Shown: positions 44,987 to 54,175 of the stretch, in pieces
Layout: each line of letters starts with the position of its first letter
Position numbering within the stretch: the stretch's first letter is position 1
Assembly: GCA_045591925.1 (NCBI GenBank)
Contig: JAZNTW010000041.1
Coordinates: 4,307-68,306, forward strand
DNA length: 64,000 bases
Direction of reading: 5' to 3'
From: Firm-04 sp045591925
Lineage (GTDB): Bacteria > Bacillota > Clostridia > Oscillospirales > Ruminococcaceae
Notes under the pieces: model-generated
What the model was told of the DNA's origin: nothing
What the model saw: the letters and a program-made list of their open reading frames with translations, nothing else
Database searches by the model: none
Position numbers and translations under genes: made by a program

Positions 44987-46618
44987 ATGAAAAAACGTCC
45001 GATACGGCTCATGCTGCTTTCCGGCATTCTGCTGCTGTGCATGGCAGGGATGGTCGTTCAGCTTCTTTCAATTTTGCGGAAAAATCAGGTGATTGAGATT
45101 AGCGGTCGTCAGGGGCATTATCATCTGCATATTCCGCTGACGGATGGCACAATCTATGACAGGAACTTTGCACCGCTGAATCATCCCAACGACGTCATGA
45201 TCGCGGTTGTCAATCCAACGCCGGAAACCATGGCGTCAATTTTTGCAAAGGTCACAGATCGAGAGACTGTCAATGCACAGATTCAGAAAAATATGCCATT
45301 TTATTGCTATTTGAATGAGGCAGCCGAAGAAAACCAAAATCTCGTGATGCTGCACGGCGCGCGAAAATCTGAGGGTGTACTTCCGGCGCAGCATTTGCTT
45401 GGATATCGTCAGAACGGCAGTGCGATGGCGGGCTTGGAGCTTGCGTTTTCTGATTGGCTAGCATATTGTGATTCATCAGCCGATGTGACGTTTTCCGTGA
45501 GTGGCAGCGGAGAGGTGCTTGCGGGCGGCGGACGAACACTTGTCATGAACGGTCAAAAGGGCGGCGGTGTCGTGACAACACTTGACCGGAACATCCAGCA
45601 AATCACCGAAAACGCCTTGCAGCAGGCTTCCCCCAATGCCGGTGCAGCGATCGTCATGGACATCAAAACTGGTGAAATCCTGTCCTGTGCGAGTACGCCG
45701 GTGTATGATCCGGATCATCTTGCGGATGCCATGCGCATGGACAATGCCCCGTTTGTGAATCGCGCATTGTCTGCATACAGCGTCGGCTCCGTATTCAAAA
45801 TCGTGACCGCGGCTGCAGCGCTGGAGCATCAGATTCCGGTGAAATTCATGTACGAATGCGAGGGCGCGGTTTCGGTGTACGGTCAGCGCTTTCGCTGCCA
45901 TCATCTCAGCGGTCACGGGGTCATGGATATGCAGCAGGCAATGATTCATTCCTGCAACCCGTATTTCATCACGCTCAGCAGTCGGATGACGCCTGAGATT
46001 ATGCACGATACAGCCGCCGCACTCGGATTCGGCACGGGAACAGAGTTTGCACCCGGTTTTGAATCGGCAAACGGTTATCTGCAATCCATTTCGGATTTAC
46101 AAATCGAAGCGGAAAAGGCGAATATGAGCTTTGGACAGGGCAAGCTGCTTGCAACGCCGCTTCAGGTTTGCGCGATGACAGTCTGTATTGCAAATGACGG
46201 GATATATTCAGAACCCAAGCTGATACGTGGTTTGACGATGGAGCAGGATACTTTGCTTAACGAATCCGAACCGGTTCAGCATCGCGCGGTGTCCTCCGAA
46301 ACCGCAGCAAAGGTTCGCCGTATGATGGTATCTGTGATCGAAAAATCGAAGCAGACAAAGGGCAAGCCGGAGAATACCAGAGCAGCCGGAAAGACCTCGA
46401 CTGCACAGACAGGCAACACCGATGCGAACGGAAAAGAGCTCTGTCATGCGTGGATGACGGGCTTTTTTCCGGTGAATCACCCGAAATATGCTGTAACGGT
46501 GTTTGTTGAGAACGGCGGTTCGGGCAATGAAGCCGCCGCGCCGATTTTTCGACGAATCATCGAGGATATCACCGCTGCACAACAAAAATCAGCTATAGCC
46601 GAACAAATTCGCCGCTGA
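44987..46618 (+). CDS. Class B penicillin-binding protein (transpeptidase)
   Basis: 543-residue membrane-anchored transpeptidase. One N-terminal segment (about 5-25), a short dimerisation-type domain (IPLTDGTIYDRNFAPL), and a transpeptidase domain with the nucleophile Ser in SVFK (268-271). The SxN motif is SCNP. The third motif, normally KTG, reads KTS (AAGKTSTAQTG). It resembles FtsI/SpoVD-type proteins but is short and has no PASTA domain. AAAGGA lies before ATG 44987. Its 3' end overlaps the convergent amidase gene by 26 bases. Confidence 0.87.
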   Translation: MKKRPIRLMLLSGILLLCMAGMVVQLLSILRKNQVIEISGRQGHYHLHIPLTDGTIYDRNFAPLNHPNDVMIAVVNPTPETMASIFAKVTDRETVNAQIQKNMPFYCYLNEAAEENQNLVMLHGARKSEGVLPAQHLLGYRQNGSAMAGLELAFSDWLAYCDSSADVTFSVSGSGEVLAGGGRTLVMNGQKGGGVVTTLDRNIQQITENALQQASPNAGAAIVMDIKTGEILSCASTPVYDPDHLADAMRMDNAPFVNRALSAYSVGSVFKIVTAAAALEHQIPVKFMYECEGAVSVYGQRFRCHHLSGHGVMDMQQAMIHSCNPYFITLSSRMTPEIMHDTAAALGFGTGTEFAPGFESANGYLQSISDLQIEAEKANMSFGQGKLLATPLQVCAMTVCIANDGIYSEPKLIRGLTMEQDTLLNESEPVQHRAVSSETAAKVRRMMVSVIEKSKQTKGKPENTRAAGKTSTAQTGNTDANGKELCHAWMTGFFPVNHPKYAVTVFVENGGSGNEAAAPIFRRIIEDITAAQQKSAIAEQIRR

Positions 46619-47333
46619 CGTAACCGGTCTTGCCCTGATAATTTGTGACATACCAGCCGTCTGTCTCGCCGTAGAGGATGAGTTCTGTTTGATCGGGAAT
46701 CTGCGTGAGGATCGTTCCGGTCGTCGCAGGATAATTGCGGAGATTCAGACGGCTGCCCTGCGTTTGCACGGTGCCATGAAACGGCTCTGTTTCATTGATA
46801 AACGGGATGCCGAAATAATCGGTCAGCGAAAGCACCAGATTTTTCGCGATTTGCTTGAGATTCGAGCGAATCCACGCAGCGTCCTCCGGGTTATCATGAT
46901 AGCCGATTTCCACCAGAACCGCGACTGCTTTTGTCCGCAGAACTTCTGCAAGACTGTTCGTGGGTCTTGCGACAACCTGATCTGCCAGCGGATAAATTTG
47001 CTGCATATTATTCGCGATGGTTGTCGCAAGCAGCTCACTGTCATAGCTTTTCGGGGCGTAGTAGGCGTCAATTCCGCGGAGAATACCGGAAAACTGCTCC
47101 GGTGCGGCATTGGAATGCAGGGCAAGATGCACATCGAATTTGCCGGCATTCGAATCTGCAATCGCGCCTGCAACAAATCGTTCCGGATCGTTCCTGACAT
47201 AGGCAATGCCGCTTGCGCGCAGGTAGGGCTCCATTTCCGAAGCGAGCATATTCATGACCATTTCTTCATTGCCTGTGCCGTCAACATAGGGGTTCCATTC
47301 CTGCGTCGATGGGCTTAAAAATACGATCGGCAT
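46593..47333 (-). CDS. N-acetylmuramoyl-L-alanine amidase with SH3-like domain
   Basis: 246 residues. The Amidase_3 domain (about 1-175) shows the zinc ligands: HLALHSNA (His), the Glu in TKAVAVLVEIGYHDN, with a non-canonical start STQEWNPYVDGTGNEE replacing the usual DPGHGG. Residues 190-246 form a bacterial SH3 domain (SRLNLRNYPATTGTILTQI...GYVSGEFVRL) for wall binding. No signal peptide is seen, so export is unclear; it could act after lysis or by a non-classical route. AGAGGTG precedes ATG 47333; the GTG at 47342 is inside that site. Confidence 0.83.
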   Translation of the reverse strand: MPIVFLSPSTQEWNPYVDGTGNEEMVMNMLASEMEPYLRASGIAYVRNDPERFVAGAIADSNAGKFDVHLALHSNAAPEQFSGILRGIDAYYAPKSYDSELLATTIANNMQQIYPLADQVVARPTNSLAEVLRTKAVAVLVEIGYHDNPEDAAWIRSNLKQIAKNLVLSLTDYFGIPFINETEPFHGTVQTQGSRLNLRNYPATTGTILTQIPDQTELILYGETDGWYVTNYQGKTGYVSGEFVRL

Positions 47334-47482
47334 TGAAAGCACCTCTTTCTGATTTTTCTATATCATATGCAAATCCGAGATTTTTGTTACGGGACGAATT
47401 GCCTGCAATAATCCTAAGCAGCATCGCAGTGATGATATTATGATTTTGCATCTGATTGACCATACTATTTTTCATTCTCCCA

Positions 47483-47511
47483 TTGAAATTTTTGTGAGAA
47501 TATGCTATAAT
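47483..47511 (+). promoter_or_regulatory. Promoter of first two-component operon
   Basis: TTGAAA (47483-47488), 17-base spacer, TATAAT (47506-47511). Flanking CCCATTGAAATT and ATATGCTATAAT are shared with the promoter at 59974-60002. Confidence 0.85.
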
Positions 47512-47548
47512 TATAGTAGACAAAATTTAACAGAAAGGGAGTCTGCAA

Positions 47549-48226
47549 ATGAGAATTTTGCTTGTTGAGGATGAAGCTGCGCTTTCGGACGCACTCGTTC
47601 AGATTTTTCACAAAAATAAATATATCGTTGACGCTTGCTATGACGGAGAATCCGGACTCGATAGCGCGCTTTCCGGCATCTATGATATGATCATACTGGA
47701 TGTGATGCTCCCAAAAATGAATGGTCTGGATGTCTTGCGTGAGATTCGCAGGTCGAAGCTGACAACGCCGGTTTTGCTGCTGACCGCCAAGGACAGCATC
47801 GCGGACAAGGTTGCCGGATTGGATGTCGGTGCGGATGATTACATGACAAAGCCGTTTTCCTCGGATGAATTGCTTGCGCGAATTCGTTCGCTCTATCGCA
47901 GAAACGCGAATGTCATTTTTGAAAATGTTCTGACATGGAGCGACCTGACGCTCAATCTCTCTACATACGAACTATTTTGCGGCAAAAATTCCTTTAAGCT
48001 CGGTCTGAAAGAATTTTCGATGATGGAGCTGTTTTTGAAAAACGGAAACCGCATTCTCTCCAAAGAAACGCTGATTGTGAAAATCTGGGGCTACGAGTCT
48101 GAAGCGGAAAACAACAATGTCGAGGTTTACGTCAGCTTTCTGCGCAAAAAACTTGCGCATATGAAGTCAAAGGTCGCAATCAAAACCGTGCGCGGTGTCG
48201 GATATTGTCTCGAAGAAAAGGAATAA
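47549..48226 (+). CDS. OmpR-family response regulator
   Basis: 225 residues: receiver domain (1-115) with acidic pair VEDE, phospho-acceptor Asp in IILDVMLPKMNGLDVL, Thr in LLTAKD and Lys in TKPF; then a winged-helix DNA-binding domain (130-222, ending KTVRGVGYCLE). Its histidine kinase gene follows at once. AAAGGGAG lies before ATG 47549. The regulon is unknown; neighbours (amidase, PBP, flippase) hint at envelope functions. Confidence 0.93.
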   Translation: MRILLVEDEAALSDALVQIFHKNKYIVDACYDGESGLDSALSGIYDMIILDVMLPKMNGLDVLREIRRSKLTTPVLLLTAKDSIADKVAGLDVGADDYMTKPFSSDELLARIRSLYRRNANVIFENVLTWSDLTLNLSTYELFCGKNSFKLGLKEFSMMELFLKNGNRILSKETLIVKIWGYESEAENNNVEVYVSFLRKKLAHMKSKVAIKTVRGVGYCLEEKE

Positions 48227-48263
48227 GGACGCGTTTGCAGCATTCAGAAAGGAGGCGTGCAGC

Positions 48264-50225
48264 ATGATTCAAAAACTAAAGCGCAGATATTTGATTACGA
48301 ATATGGCGCTGTTGAGCGGAACATTTATCGTATGTCTTGCCGTATTATTCGGCTTTCTCTACCATGCAGAAATCAGCTCCTCTTACACGGTCATGCAGGA
48401 AATGATTCAGCATACGAATATGCCGGAATCCGATGCTATGCAGGAATCGGTAGAACCGACCGCATTTCAGATGACGCCTGAGAACATTCCACTTGCATTG
48501 CAAGCCCCTGATTGCGAGACGCCAAATCCGGATGCGCAGGAAAATACGCCTGACGAAGCAAACCCTGAATGGGATAAGCAGCATTTTTCCAAACGGGAGT
48601 TTTTAGAGGGCAATACCGGCGGTCAGCCCTCCGACCCGAACCAATACTGGCAGTGGCAGCCACCGGTGCAGGACAGCCAATCGGACAATAATCAATACTG
48701 GGACCCCAATGCACAACCGCAGCAATGGCCGGTCTATCCGTGGTACGTGCATCCGTGGCCGGTCTATCCTTGGATACCGGGAAACCCGGATTGGCAGTGG
48801 GACTCGAATCAGCAGCCACAGTTCACAACACCCGAACAGCCGGAATCAACACAGCCGGAGTCCACGCATACGGAACCCAAAAAAACGGAGCCGGATACCA
48901 AGCCTGAAACCGAGTTTGGTAAAAAGCCGGAACCTCCGCACAAATCGGATGTTGAACCGCAAAAGCCGGAGCATACAAAGCCGCATGAAGCAGAACAGCC
49001 TTCGGAACCCGATTCCGATACCGAGCCACCGGAAACCAAGCATACTGCCCCCGTTCAGACAGAAGCCGCAGAGCAAACGGTCAAACAGAGCTCTACGCAA
49101 ACCACGACCGTTCCGCTGACAGCTGCGCCCATCTTGACCACAGAAATCCAAACTGCACCGGAGATCGTCCCGGTACAGGAGGGGCAATATATTCCGGACG
49201 CATACATTGCAGAGCTTGACCGTGACGGAAATATTGCTTCCTATAGCAGCAACAATCTCAATACATCCGACGGCGACCAATATGACACAGTTCATCACGC
49301 CGTAAATGAAGTCAAACGCCGCGGAGACAATGCCGGCGTGATTGAGGTCGGGGATACGTCCTATCGTTTTATGTATGAACCGGATGATGCAGGCAATCTG
49401 CGCCTTGTGCTTCTGAGCCGGACACTGGAGATTTCAACGCTGAACCGACTGCTGTTTATCTTTGTGCTGATTACGGTACTTGGCTTGCTGCTGATGTTCG
49501 GAATCAGTCATAAGCTCGCCAACTGGACAGTTCAGCCAACTGCGATAGCATGGGAAAAGCAAAAGCAATTTGTCGCAGACGCTTCCCATGAGCTAAAGAC
49601 GCCGCTTGCGGTCATTTCTGCGAATACAGAGGTGATCCTTGCCAATCCGAAGGAATCGGTTGCCGACCAGAATAAGTGGCTCAGCTATATTCAGTCTGAA
49701 ACAATGCGGATGTCAAAGCTCGTCTCGAATCTGCTTTCTGTCGCGCGTATGGACAGCACATCCGGCAAGACTGACCCGTTGCTGCCGCTTGCGCTGTCGG
49801 AAACCGTTTCGAATGTATGCCTGATTTTTGAGCCGATTATCTATGAAAACGGAAAGACGCTGAATACCGTCATCCAGCGAAATGTCAAGCTGAATGCGGA
49901 AGAAGATAATATCAAGCAGCTGCTTTCGATTCTTCTGGATAATGCGATTCTGCATTCACTGCCGAAAGCACAGATCACGGTTTCGCTTTCCAAGGATGTG
50001 CAGGGGAAAATTCGGCTGAGTGTTGCGAATACCGCCAAGGATATTCCGCAGGAACAGCTTGCGCATCTGTTTGACCGCTTCTATCGGCTGGATCGAGAGA
50101 GCAGTCCAAACGGCTCCGGACTTGGCTTGAGCATTGCAAGAAGCATTGTACGACAAATGGGCGGCACGCTGCAAGTCACCAGTGAAAACCAGCTTGTGAC
50201 ATTTGTTGCAGTATTTTCATCCTGA
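48264..50225 (+). CDS. Sensor histidine kinase with Trp/Pro-rich extracellular region
   Basis: 653 residues. Membrane segment 1 (about 12-34), a large extracellular region (about 35-395), membrane segment 2 (about 410-430), then H-box DASHELKTPLAVISA, N-box LLSILLDNAILHS and G-box NGSGLGLSIARSI. The sensor region is odd: an aromatic part with repeated PVYPW and PNQYWQW motifs, followed by a long Pro/Glu/Thr/Lys-rich stalk, then a small folded domain (YIAELDRDGNIASYSS) like a PAS or sCache core. GGAGG precedes ATG 48264. It pairs with the regulator just upstream. Confidence 0.9.
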   Translation: MIQKLKRRYLITNMALLSGTFIVCLAVLFGFLYHAEISSSYTVMQEMIQHTNMPESDAMQESVEPTAFQMTPENIPLALQAPDCETPNPDAQENTPDEANPEWDKQHFSKREFLEGNTGGQPSDPNQYWQWQPPVQDSQSDNNQYWDPNAQPQQWPVYPWYVHPWPVYPWIPGNPDWQWDSNQQPQFTTPEQPESTQPESTHTEPKKTEPDTKPETEFGKKPEPPHKSDVEPQKPEHTKPHEAEQPSEPDSDTEPPETKHTAPVQTEAAEQTVKQSSTQTTTVPLTAAPILTTEIQTAPEIVPVQEGQYIPDAYIAELDRDGNIASYSSNNLNTSDGDQYDTVHHAVNEVKRRGDNAGVIEVGDTSYRFMYEPDDAGNLRLVLLSRTLEISTLNRLLFIFVLITVLGLLLMFGISHKLANWTVQPTAIAWEKQKQFVADASHELKTPLAVISANTEVILANPKESVADQNKWLSYIQSETMRMSKLVSNLLSVARMDSTSGKTDPLLPLALSETVSNVCLIFEPIIYENGKTLNTVIQRNVKLNAEEDNIKQLLSILLDNAILHSLPKAQITVSLSKDVQGKIRLSVANTAKDIPQEQLAHLFDRFYRLDRESSPNGSGLGLSIARSIVRQMGGTLQVTSENQLVTFVAVFSS

Positions 50226-50233
50226 TTGGAGAA

Positions 50234-50270
50234 AGAATTCTGTCGAATGATTTCGGCAGGATTCTTTTTG
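50234..50270 (+). terminator. Terminator after first two-component operon
   Basis: Imperfect stem AAGAATTCTGTCGAA/TTTCGGCAGGATTCTT followed by TTT. Confidence 0.8.
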
Positions 50271-50307
50271 TTTGTGCATTTGCATATGCTTGCAGTGAGG
50301 TGAGCTT

Positions 50308-51828
50308 ATGGAATATGCGCAGAACAGCCGCCGTATGCTGTCGAAAACCATCATTCTCAGTTTGTGTTCAGTGGGATTACAGGGTCTCGGATTGCTGCTG
50401 AATATTTATCTGACACATCAGCTCGGCGCGGCAAACATCGGTGAAATGACGCTGATTGGTTCATTTTATAGTCTCGCCGCAATTTTAAGCGGCGGCAGCG
50501 GCTTTCTTGCGGCAAGCCGATTTATGTCGGAAGAATTGGGTTGCGGCGGCAATCCGCATCGTGTATATCAGTATATCACAGGATTCAGCCTGACGCTCAG
50601 TACAGTCGCTGCGATTTTGCTCTGCGTGACTGCAGATTTCCCCGAACAACTACTGAAACAGGTTGATTTGCCAGCTGCAACGATTCGATTATTGAGCATA
50701 TCGCTGCCGATTTCCGCATTGAGTGCTTGTCTAAAAGGACGCTGTTACGCGTATAATCGTGTTTATTACCCGGCGGTTTCTGAATGTATCGAATTTGTCA
50801 TGAAAGCAGGTACGCTTGCGTTTTGCACTGTGTTCCTGATACCGTGCGGAACGCTGAGTATTATCACAGCATTCGCGTTTTCGATGCTTATTGGACAGGG
50901 GAGTGCGGCGATATTTCTTTCGTTTGCACGGATGCCGCACCGTGATAACAGCTCAATTTGCTCGATTTCATTTGCAAAATACATCCGGCTGCTGCTGCCG
51001 ATTATGGGAAACGCATCGTTGGTTGCAATTCTTAGTACAACGAATGATGCGCTTGTGCCATTGACGCTGCTGCAATTTGGAAACAGTCCAACGGAGGCGC
51101 TTGCACAGTTTGGCGAATTTGAAGCAATCATCATACCAACATTATTTTTCCCGTCAGTGATACAATGTGTGATGTCTGGTTTGATTGTTCCGGAGCTGTC
51201 GAAAGCAAATGCGGCGCACGACCAGCATTTGGTGAGATTGATTACGCAGCGCGCGCTTGAATATACGATTGCATATTCTTTGTTTATTGTAATGTATTTG
51301 GTGCAATTCGGCAGAGAAATCGGGACGATTCTTGGTGGTGACTGGGATACGGGCGCGCTGCTTCGCGTGATGGCACCGGTCGTGCCGTTTATTTATCTGG
51401 AGATCATCATGGAGGGCATTCTGCGCGGGCTTGGCAAGCATAATTTTTCTTCTATCAATTATCTGGCAGAATATATTGTACGGATATCGGTTTTGTTGAT
51501 TTGTGTTCCAATGTTCGGGTTTTATGGCATCGCGGCGTCGTATCTGGCGTGCAATCTGAGTGGTAATGCCATTCGGATGTATTTTGTACTCCGCATGACC
51601 GAGCTGAAACCTGTTTGGAAACGCATTTTGCTTCGGCCGGCAATCGTGTTATTCGGAGTCTGGCAAATCATGCTGCTCATGGTCAGAATCAGCAAGTATT
51701 TGAATATACCGGAACCGACTGTGATGATTCTATGCGGTCTGGTTTGTGGAATTTTGTATTTTGTAGTTCTGCGGTTGATCAACCAGCCGCAGTGCAGTCG
51801 ATTGCAGATGCGGAAATGTCCGGAGTGA
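50308..51828 (+). CDS. Polysaccharide/lipid flippase, SpoVB/MurJ-like
   Basis: 506-residue protein with about 13-14 membrane helices, of the MOP superfamily (MATE/SpoVB/MurJ). It opens with SKTIILSLCSVGLQGLGLLLNIYLTHQLGAANIGEMTLI, typical of the oligosaccharide flippase family (split here only by eye). It probably moves a lipid-linked wall or capsule precursor. AGTGAGGTGAG precedes ATG 50308. The next gene downstream belongs to the inserted phage, so in the phage-free chromosome the neighbour would be the AEC transporter. Confidence 0.8.
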   Translation: MEYAQNSRRMLSKTIILSLCSVGLQGLGLLLNIYLTHQLGAANIGEMTLIGSFYSLAAILSGGSGFLAASRFMSEELGCGGNPHRVYQYITGFSLTLSTVAAILLCVTADFPEQLLKQVDLPAATIRLLSISLPISALSACLKGRCYAYNRVYYPAVSECIEFVMKAGTLAFCTVFLIPCGTLSIITAFAFSMLIGQGSAAIFLSFARMPHRDNSSICSISFAKYIRLLLPIMGNASLVAILSTTNDALVPLTLLQFGNSPTEALAQFGEFEAIIIPTLFFPSVIQCVMSGLIVPELSKANAAHDQHLVRLITQRALEYTIAYSLFIVMYLVQFGREIGTILGGDWDTGALLRVMAPVVPFIYLEIIMEGILRGLGKHNFSSINYLAEYIVRISVLLICVPMFGFYGIAASYLACNLSGNAIRMYFVLRMTELKPVWKRILLRPAIVLFGVWQIMLLMVRISKYLNIPEPTVMILCGLVCGILYFVVLRLINQPQCSRLQMRKCPE

Positions 51829-51898
51829 ATCATCATGATGTATTGAAAATATAGTTTTTGCCCATCTGGCTTGACAAATTGAAATATTGATGATATCA

Positions 51899-51932
51899 TA
51901 AGCGGCTAGGCGTCTAACCGCTTTGACTTTTG
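51899..51932 (+). terminator. Host terminator before attL
   Basis: AGCGG-c-TAG / CTA-a-CCGCT stem, then TTTGACTTTT. A second inverted repeat, GAGCTCAT/ATGAGCTC (51995-52018), follows without a clear T-run. Confidence 0.65.
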
Positions 51933-52038
51933 ATGCTCTTCCTTATCGGGGGCGCTTGTGTAATTTCTTGCGTTTTTCACTTTTTTATTTTGAGGAGCTC
52001 ATGTTCCTTTATGAGCTCTCCACTTTTATATTGCTCTA

Positions 52039-52066
52039 ATTGCGCCAAATGTGAATTAGGTGCAAT
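52039..52066 (+). other. attL, XerCD-type site
   Basis: Arms ATTGCGCCAAA and TTAGGTGCAAT (9 of 11 positions are inverted-complementary) around a 6-base centre TGTGAA, the 11-6-11 form of dif-like sites. It shares 18 of 19 bases (52048-52066) with attR. Confidence 0.75.
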
Positions 52067-52074
52067 ACATACAA

Positions 52075-52284
52075 TCACCTGTCAAGATTTAATAAGCGTA
52101 TAATGCACAAGGCAAACTCATGAAAATCTGATAATCTCTGCAAAGTTAATGCAAGCTCGACACAATCAGATATATCAATACGACGGAATCTAATTCTATT
52201 GCGCAATTCAATCAATTCAGATTCAATTCTTGATTCTTCGTTTACAATGTACGCCATTAGTAAATCAATTTCAGTTTGACGCAT
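52075..52284 (-). CDS. Phage hypothetical protein, 69 residues
   Basis: Last gene of the phage operon, ending 8 bases from attL. Charged, all-helical small protein (IVNEESRIESELIELRNRIRFRR) without signal or membrane segment. AAGGAG precedes ATG 52284. A large hairpin separates it from the pVI-like gene. Function unknown; small terminal genes in inoviruses are often accessory. Confidence 0.7.
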   Translation of the reverse strand: MRQTEIDLLMAYIVNEESRIESELIELRNRIRFRRIDISDCVELALTLQRLSDFHEFALCIIRLLNLDR

Positions 52285-52296
52285 TTATAACTCCTT

Positions 52297-52357
52297 CCAC
52301 ATCGAGTGAGCTGCGGCGCACCGTGCGCCCAGCTCACTCGATACCAGCAGCTGGTAT
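52297..52357 (-). other. Paired hairpins between pVI-like and last phage gene
   Basis: A long stem ATCGAGTGAGCT/AGCTCACTCGAT with inner GCGCA/TGCGC, and next to it GATACCAG/CTGGTATC, which lies in the last codons of the pVI-like gene. No T-run follows on either strand, so an RNA-stability or ssDNA packaging element is more likely than a terminator. Confidence 0.5.
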
Positions 52358-52606
52358 CTTTTTCAATAGCCAAAGCACAAACTTATATACAAGCATGGCG
52401 GCTTCGATAATGATCACGATCGCAAGTAATGACATCAAAAATTGATAGTGAGTAAAGGCAGCAAAAATGCCAAGACCATCAAGCAGATAAGTCATAGCCT
52501 GAGTTATGATGTCATGTACACTTGGCGGCAAATCCGGAATCTGGATTGGAGCAAGCAATACCTCAAGTAATTTTTGTATTACACTTAGCAAACCCTCGAT
52601 TATCAA
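52334..52606 (-). CDS. Phage minor virion protein, pVI-like
   Basis: 90 residues with hydrophobic N-terminal (IEGLLSVIQKLLEVLLAPI), a middle amphipathic part and a strong C-terminal membrane helix (FLMSLLAIVIIIEAAMLVYKFVLWLLKK). Position directly after the pIII-like gene and hydrophobicity match pVI of Ff phages, which caps the virion end with pIII. The TTG start overlaps the previous stop (TTGA), so it depends on translational coupling. Assignment is by synteny, not similarity. Confidence 0.7.
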   Translation of the reverse strand: MIIEGLLSVIQKLLEVLLAPIQIPDLPPSVHDIITQAMTYLLDGLGIFAAFTHYQFLMSLLAIVIIIEAAMLVYKFVLWLLKKIPAAGIE

Positions 52607-53829
52607 TCTTTAATCGCCTCACTTTCCGGCACTAAAAATACCTCCAACTTAGTACGACACATGGACAAAAATGCCATCAAAGCCAAAAAATCAATTATAA
52701 AAGCAATGCCATCATACAGGATAGCCGGCAAACCAGCAACTTTCAAAGGGATATGCCAATCACCGAGCACCAGTTCCGAGCCAGCAAGAGGTATATGAGC
52801 AGCTGGTATATATATCTCCTCCTTAGCAGCAACCTCATCAAAACTCTCAAACATATCTACAAGCAACTGCTCTGCTTGATACAATCCACCAAGATGATCC
52901 TGTGCAAGTCCTTCCATGTCTGCCGTAAACTGATCCAAAAAATCATCGGAAGGAATAAATAGATTTTTTAAACCATCAAGAATTGATTGTGCAAGTCCAG
53001 ATATACCGTCTTTAATCTGATCAAGCAATCCATTAGTCTCAGTCATATCGACATTAACATCAACATTAACATTTATGCCAGTAGTAGTTTCGGAAGTTGT
53101 AGTTGTAAAAGGCGGCTGTCCTGACATAGACGAGCCAATATAAGGACAAATAATAACAAAATACAGAACAGTATTACCAGACGTATTGTAATTATCAATA
53201 GATTGAAACTGCAATGTATCCAAAATACCGCCAGTATCAAAAGAATAGTAAACCGGACGGAAATTAAGGCTTGAACCATTATCAGGACTAAAGTACATTG
53301 TGCCATAATAATTAGCTAAATTTGCAGATGCCGAAGAATTAGCGCGCACAGCAGGGAAAGAACCACAAAAATTATCCGGATAAGATACAGCGTTATTGAT
53401 CCCCGCTTGTATGCCATCTGACAAGCGACAGCTCAGAGCGAAGCCACCTCGTGCATAGTCACCGAAGCGTAAATAAAAATCATCAAATACGACTGTATCA
53501 TAATGCAAAGAAAAGCCAGACGAAGCCAACCACCGGTAAACAACAAAGTCATAAGTCGCCATATCACTTGGTGTAGAAATAATGGATGATGTATCAACAT
53601 TAAGCCCCACTACCGGAGATGTAAATGAATTATAATACTCAAATTGGATAGGAGTACCATCAACAGTAGCAGGAATCGTATCACCAAAAAATGCTTGAGC
53701 AGTTTGCGCAGTAACTTTAGAAATCTCAACATCAGCAGCTTTAACGTCGTAAGATACAACGGGCAATGTTATCAAGAATATAAACAAAAAAACAAACACC
53801 GACCGATAAGAGGATAGACATCTGGACAA
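52603..53829 (-). CDS. Phage adsorption/attachment protein, pIII-like
   Basis: 408 residues: signal peptide (SVFVFLFIFLITLPVVSYDVKA), a large beta-rich Ser/Tyr/Asn outer domain (about 30-245), a Thr-rich hinge (TTTTSETTTGINVNVDVNVDM), a helical stem (about 265-345), and a C-terminal membrane helix (about 380-402) with a short tail. This is the pIII plan: receptor-binding N-domain, linker, anchored C-domain. The TTG start at 53829 follows AGGTGA by 5 bases and lies 89 bases inside the preceding gene. The outer domain should set host range. Confidence 0.78.
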   Translation of the reverse strand: MSRCLSSYRSVFVFLFIFLITLPVVSYDVKAADVEISKVTAQTAQAFFGDTIPATVDGTPIQFEYYNSFTSPVVGLNVDTSSIISTPSDMATYDFVVYRWLASSGFSLHYDTVVFDDFYLRFGDYARGGFALSCRLSDGIQAGINNAVSYPDNFCGSFPAVRANSSASANLANYYGTMYFSPDNGSSLNFRPVYYSFDTGGILDTLQFQSIDNYNTSGNTVLYFVIICPYIGSSMSGQPPFTTTTSETTTGINVNVDVNVDMTETNGLLDQIKDGISGLAQSILDGLKNLFIPSDDFLDQFTADMEGLAQDHLGGLYQAEQLLVDMFESFDEVAAKEEIYIPAAHIPLAGSELVLGDWHIPLKVAGLPAILYDGIAFIIDFLALMAFLSMCRTKLEVFLVPESEAIKD

Positions 53830-54175
53830 TTAAATCACCTCTATCAACTAAATTAGGCAAACAATCAGATATATCGGTATAACAAACACAAGACAAATTA
53901 TTATTGACAGTACCAGAGACATTATCAAAATTGCGCATACTATAATACATCTGCATATCATCAATATGACTATAATTAATATTAATCAAAGTGCAATCAG
54001 TATAAATATAACTTAATCCATCTTGTACAATATTACTACCAATAATACAATAATAATCATACTCGCCACCTCGAAAAAATAGATAATGATCAAACTGATT
54101 AAAATCGGTAACAAGATCACGACCCAGCTGAAGCGGCGTACCGGATAGAGTACCAGGATAAACAGACAAATCCAT
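53741..54175 (-). CDS. Phage tail-anchored protein, 144 residues
   Basis: Tyr/Asp/Asn-rich soluble part with several Cys (DYYCIIG, TDCTLI, CVCYTDISDC) and one C-terminal membrane helix (LIVQMSILLSVGVCFFVYIL) followed by basic residues. No signal peptide. TTGGAGG precedes ATG 54175, which overlaps the stop of the 57-residue gene (TAATG). Its last 89 bases also encode the start of the pIII-like protein. Probably a minor structural or assembly protein. Confidence 0.68.
   Translation of the reverse strand: MDLSVYPGTLSGTPLQLGRDLVTDFNQFDHYLFFRGGEYDYYCIIGSNIVQDGLSYIYTDCTLININYSHIDDMQMYYSMRNFDNVSGTVNNNLSCVCYTDISDCLPNLVDRGDLIVQMSILLSVGVCFFVYILDNIARCILRR

Noticed and set aside
51995..52018. GAGCTCAT/ATGAGCTC as terminator of the phage operon
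   Set aside because: It lies outside attL and lacks a T-run on either strand.
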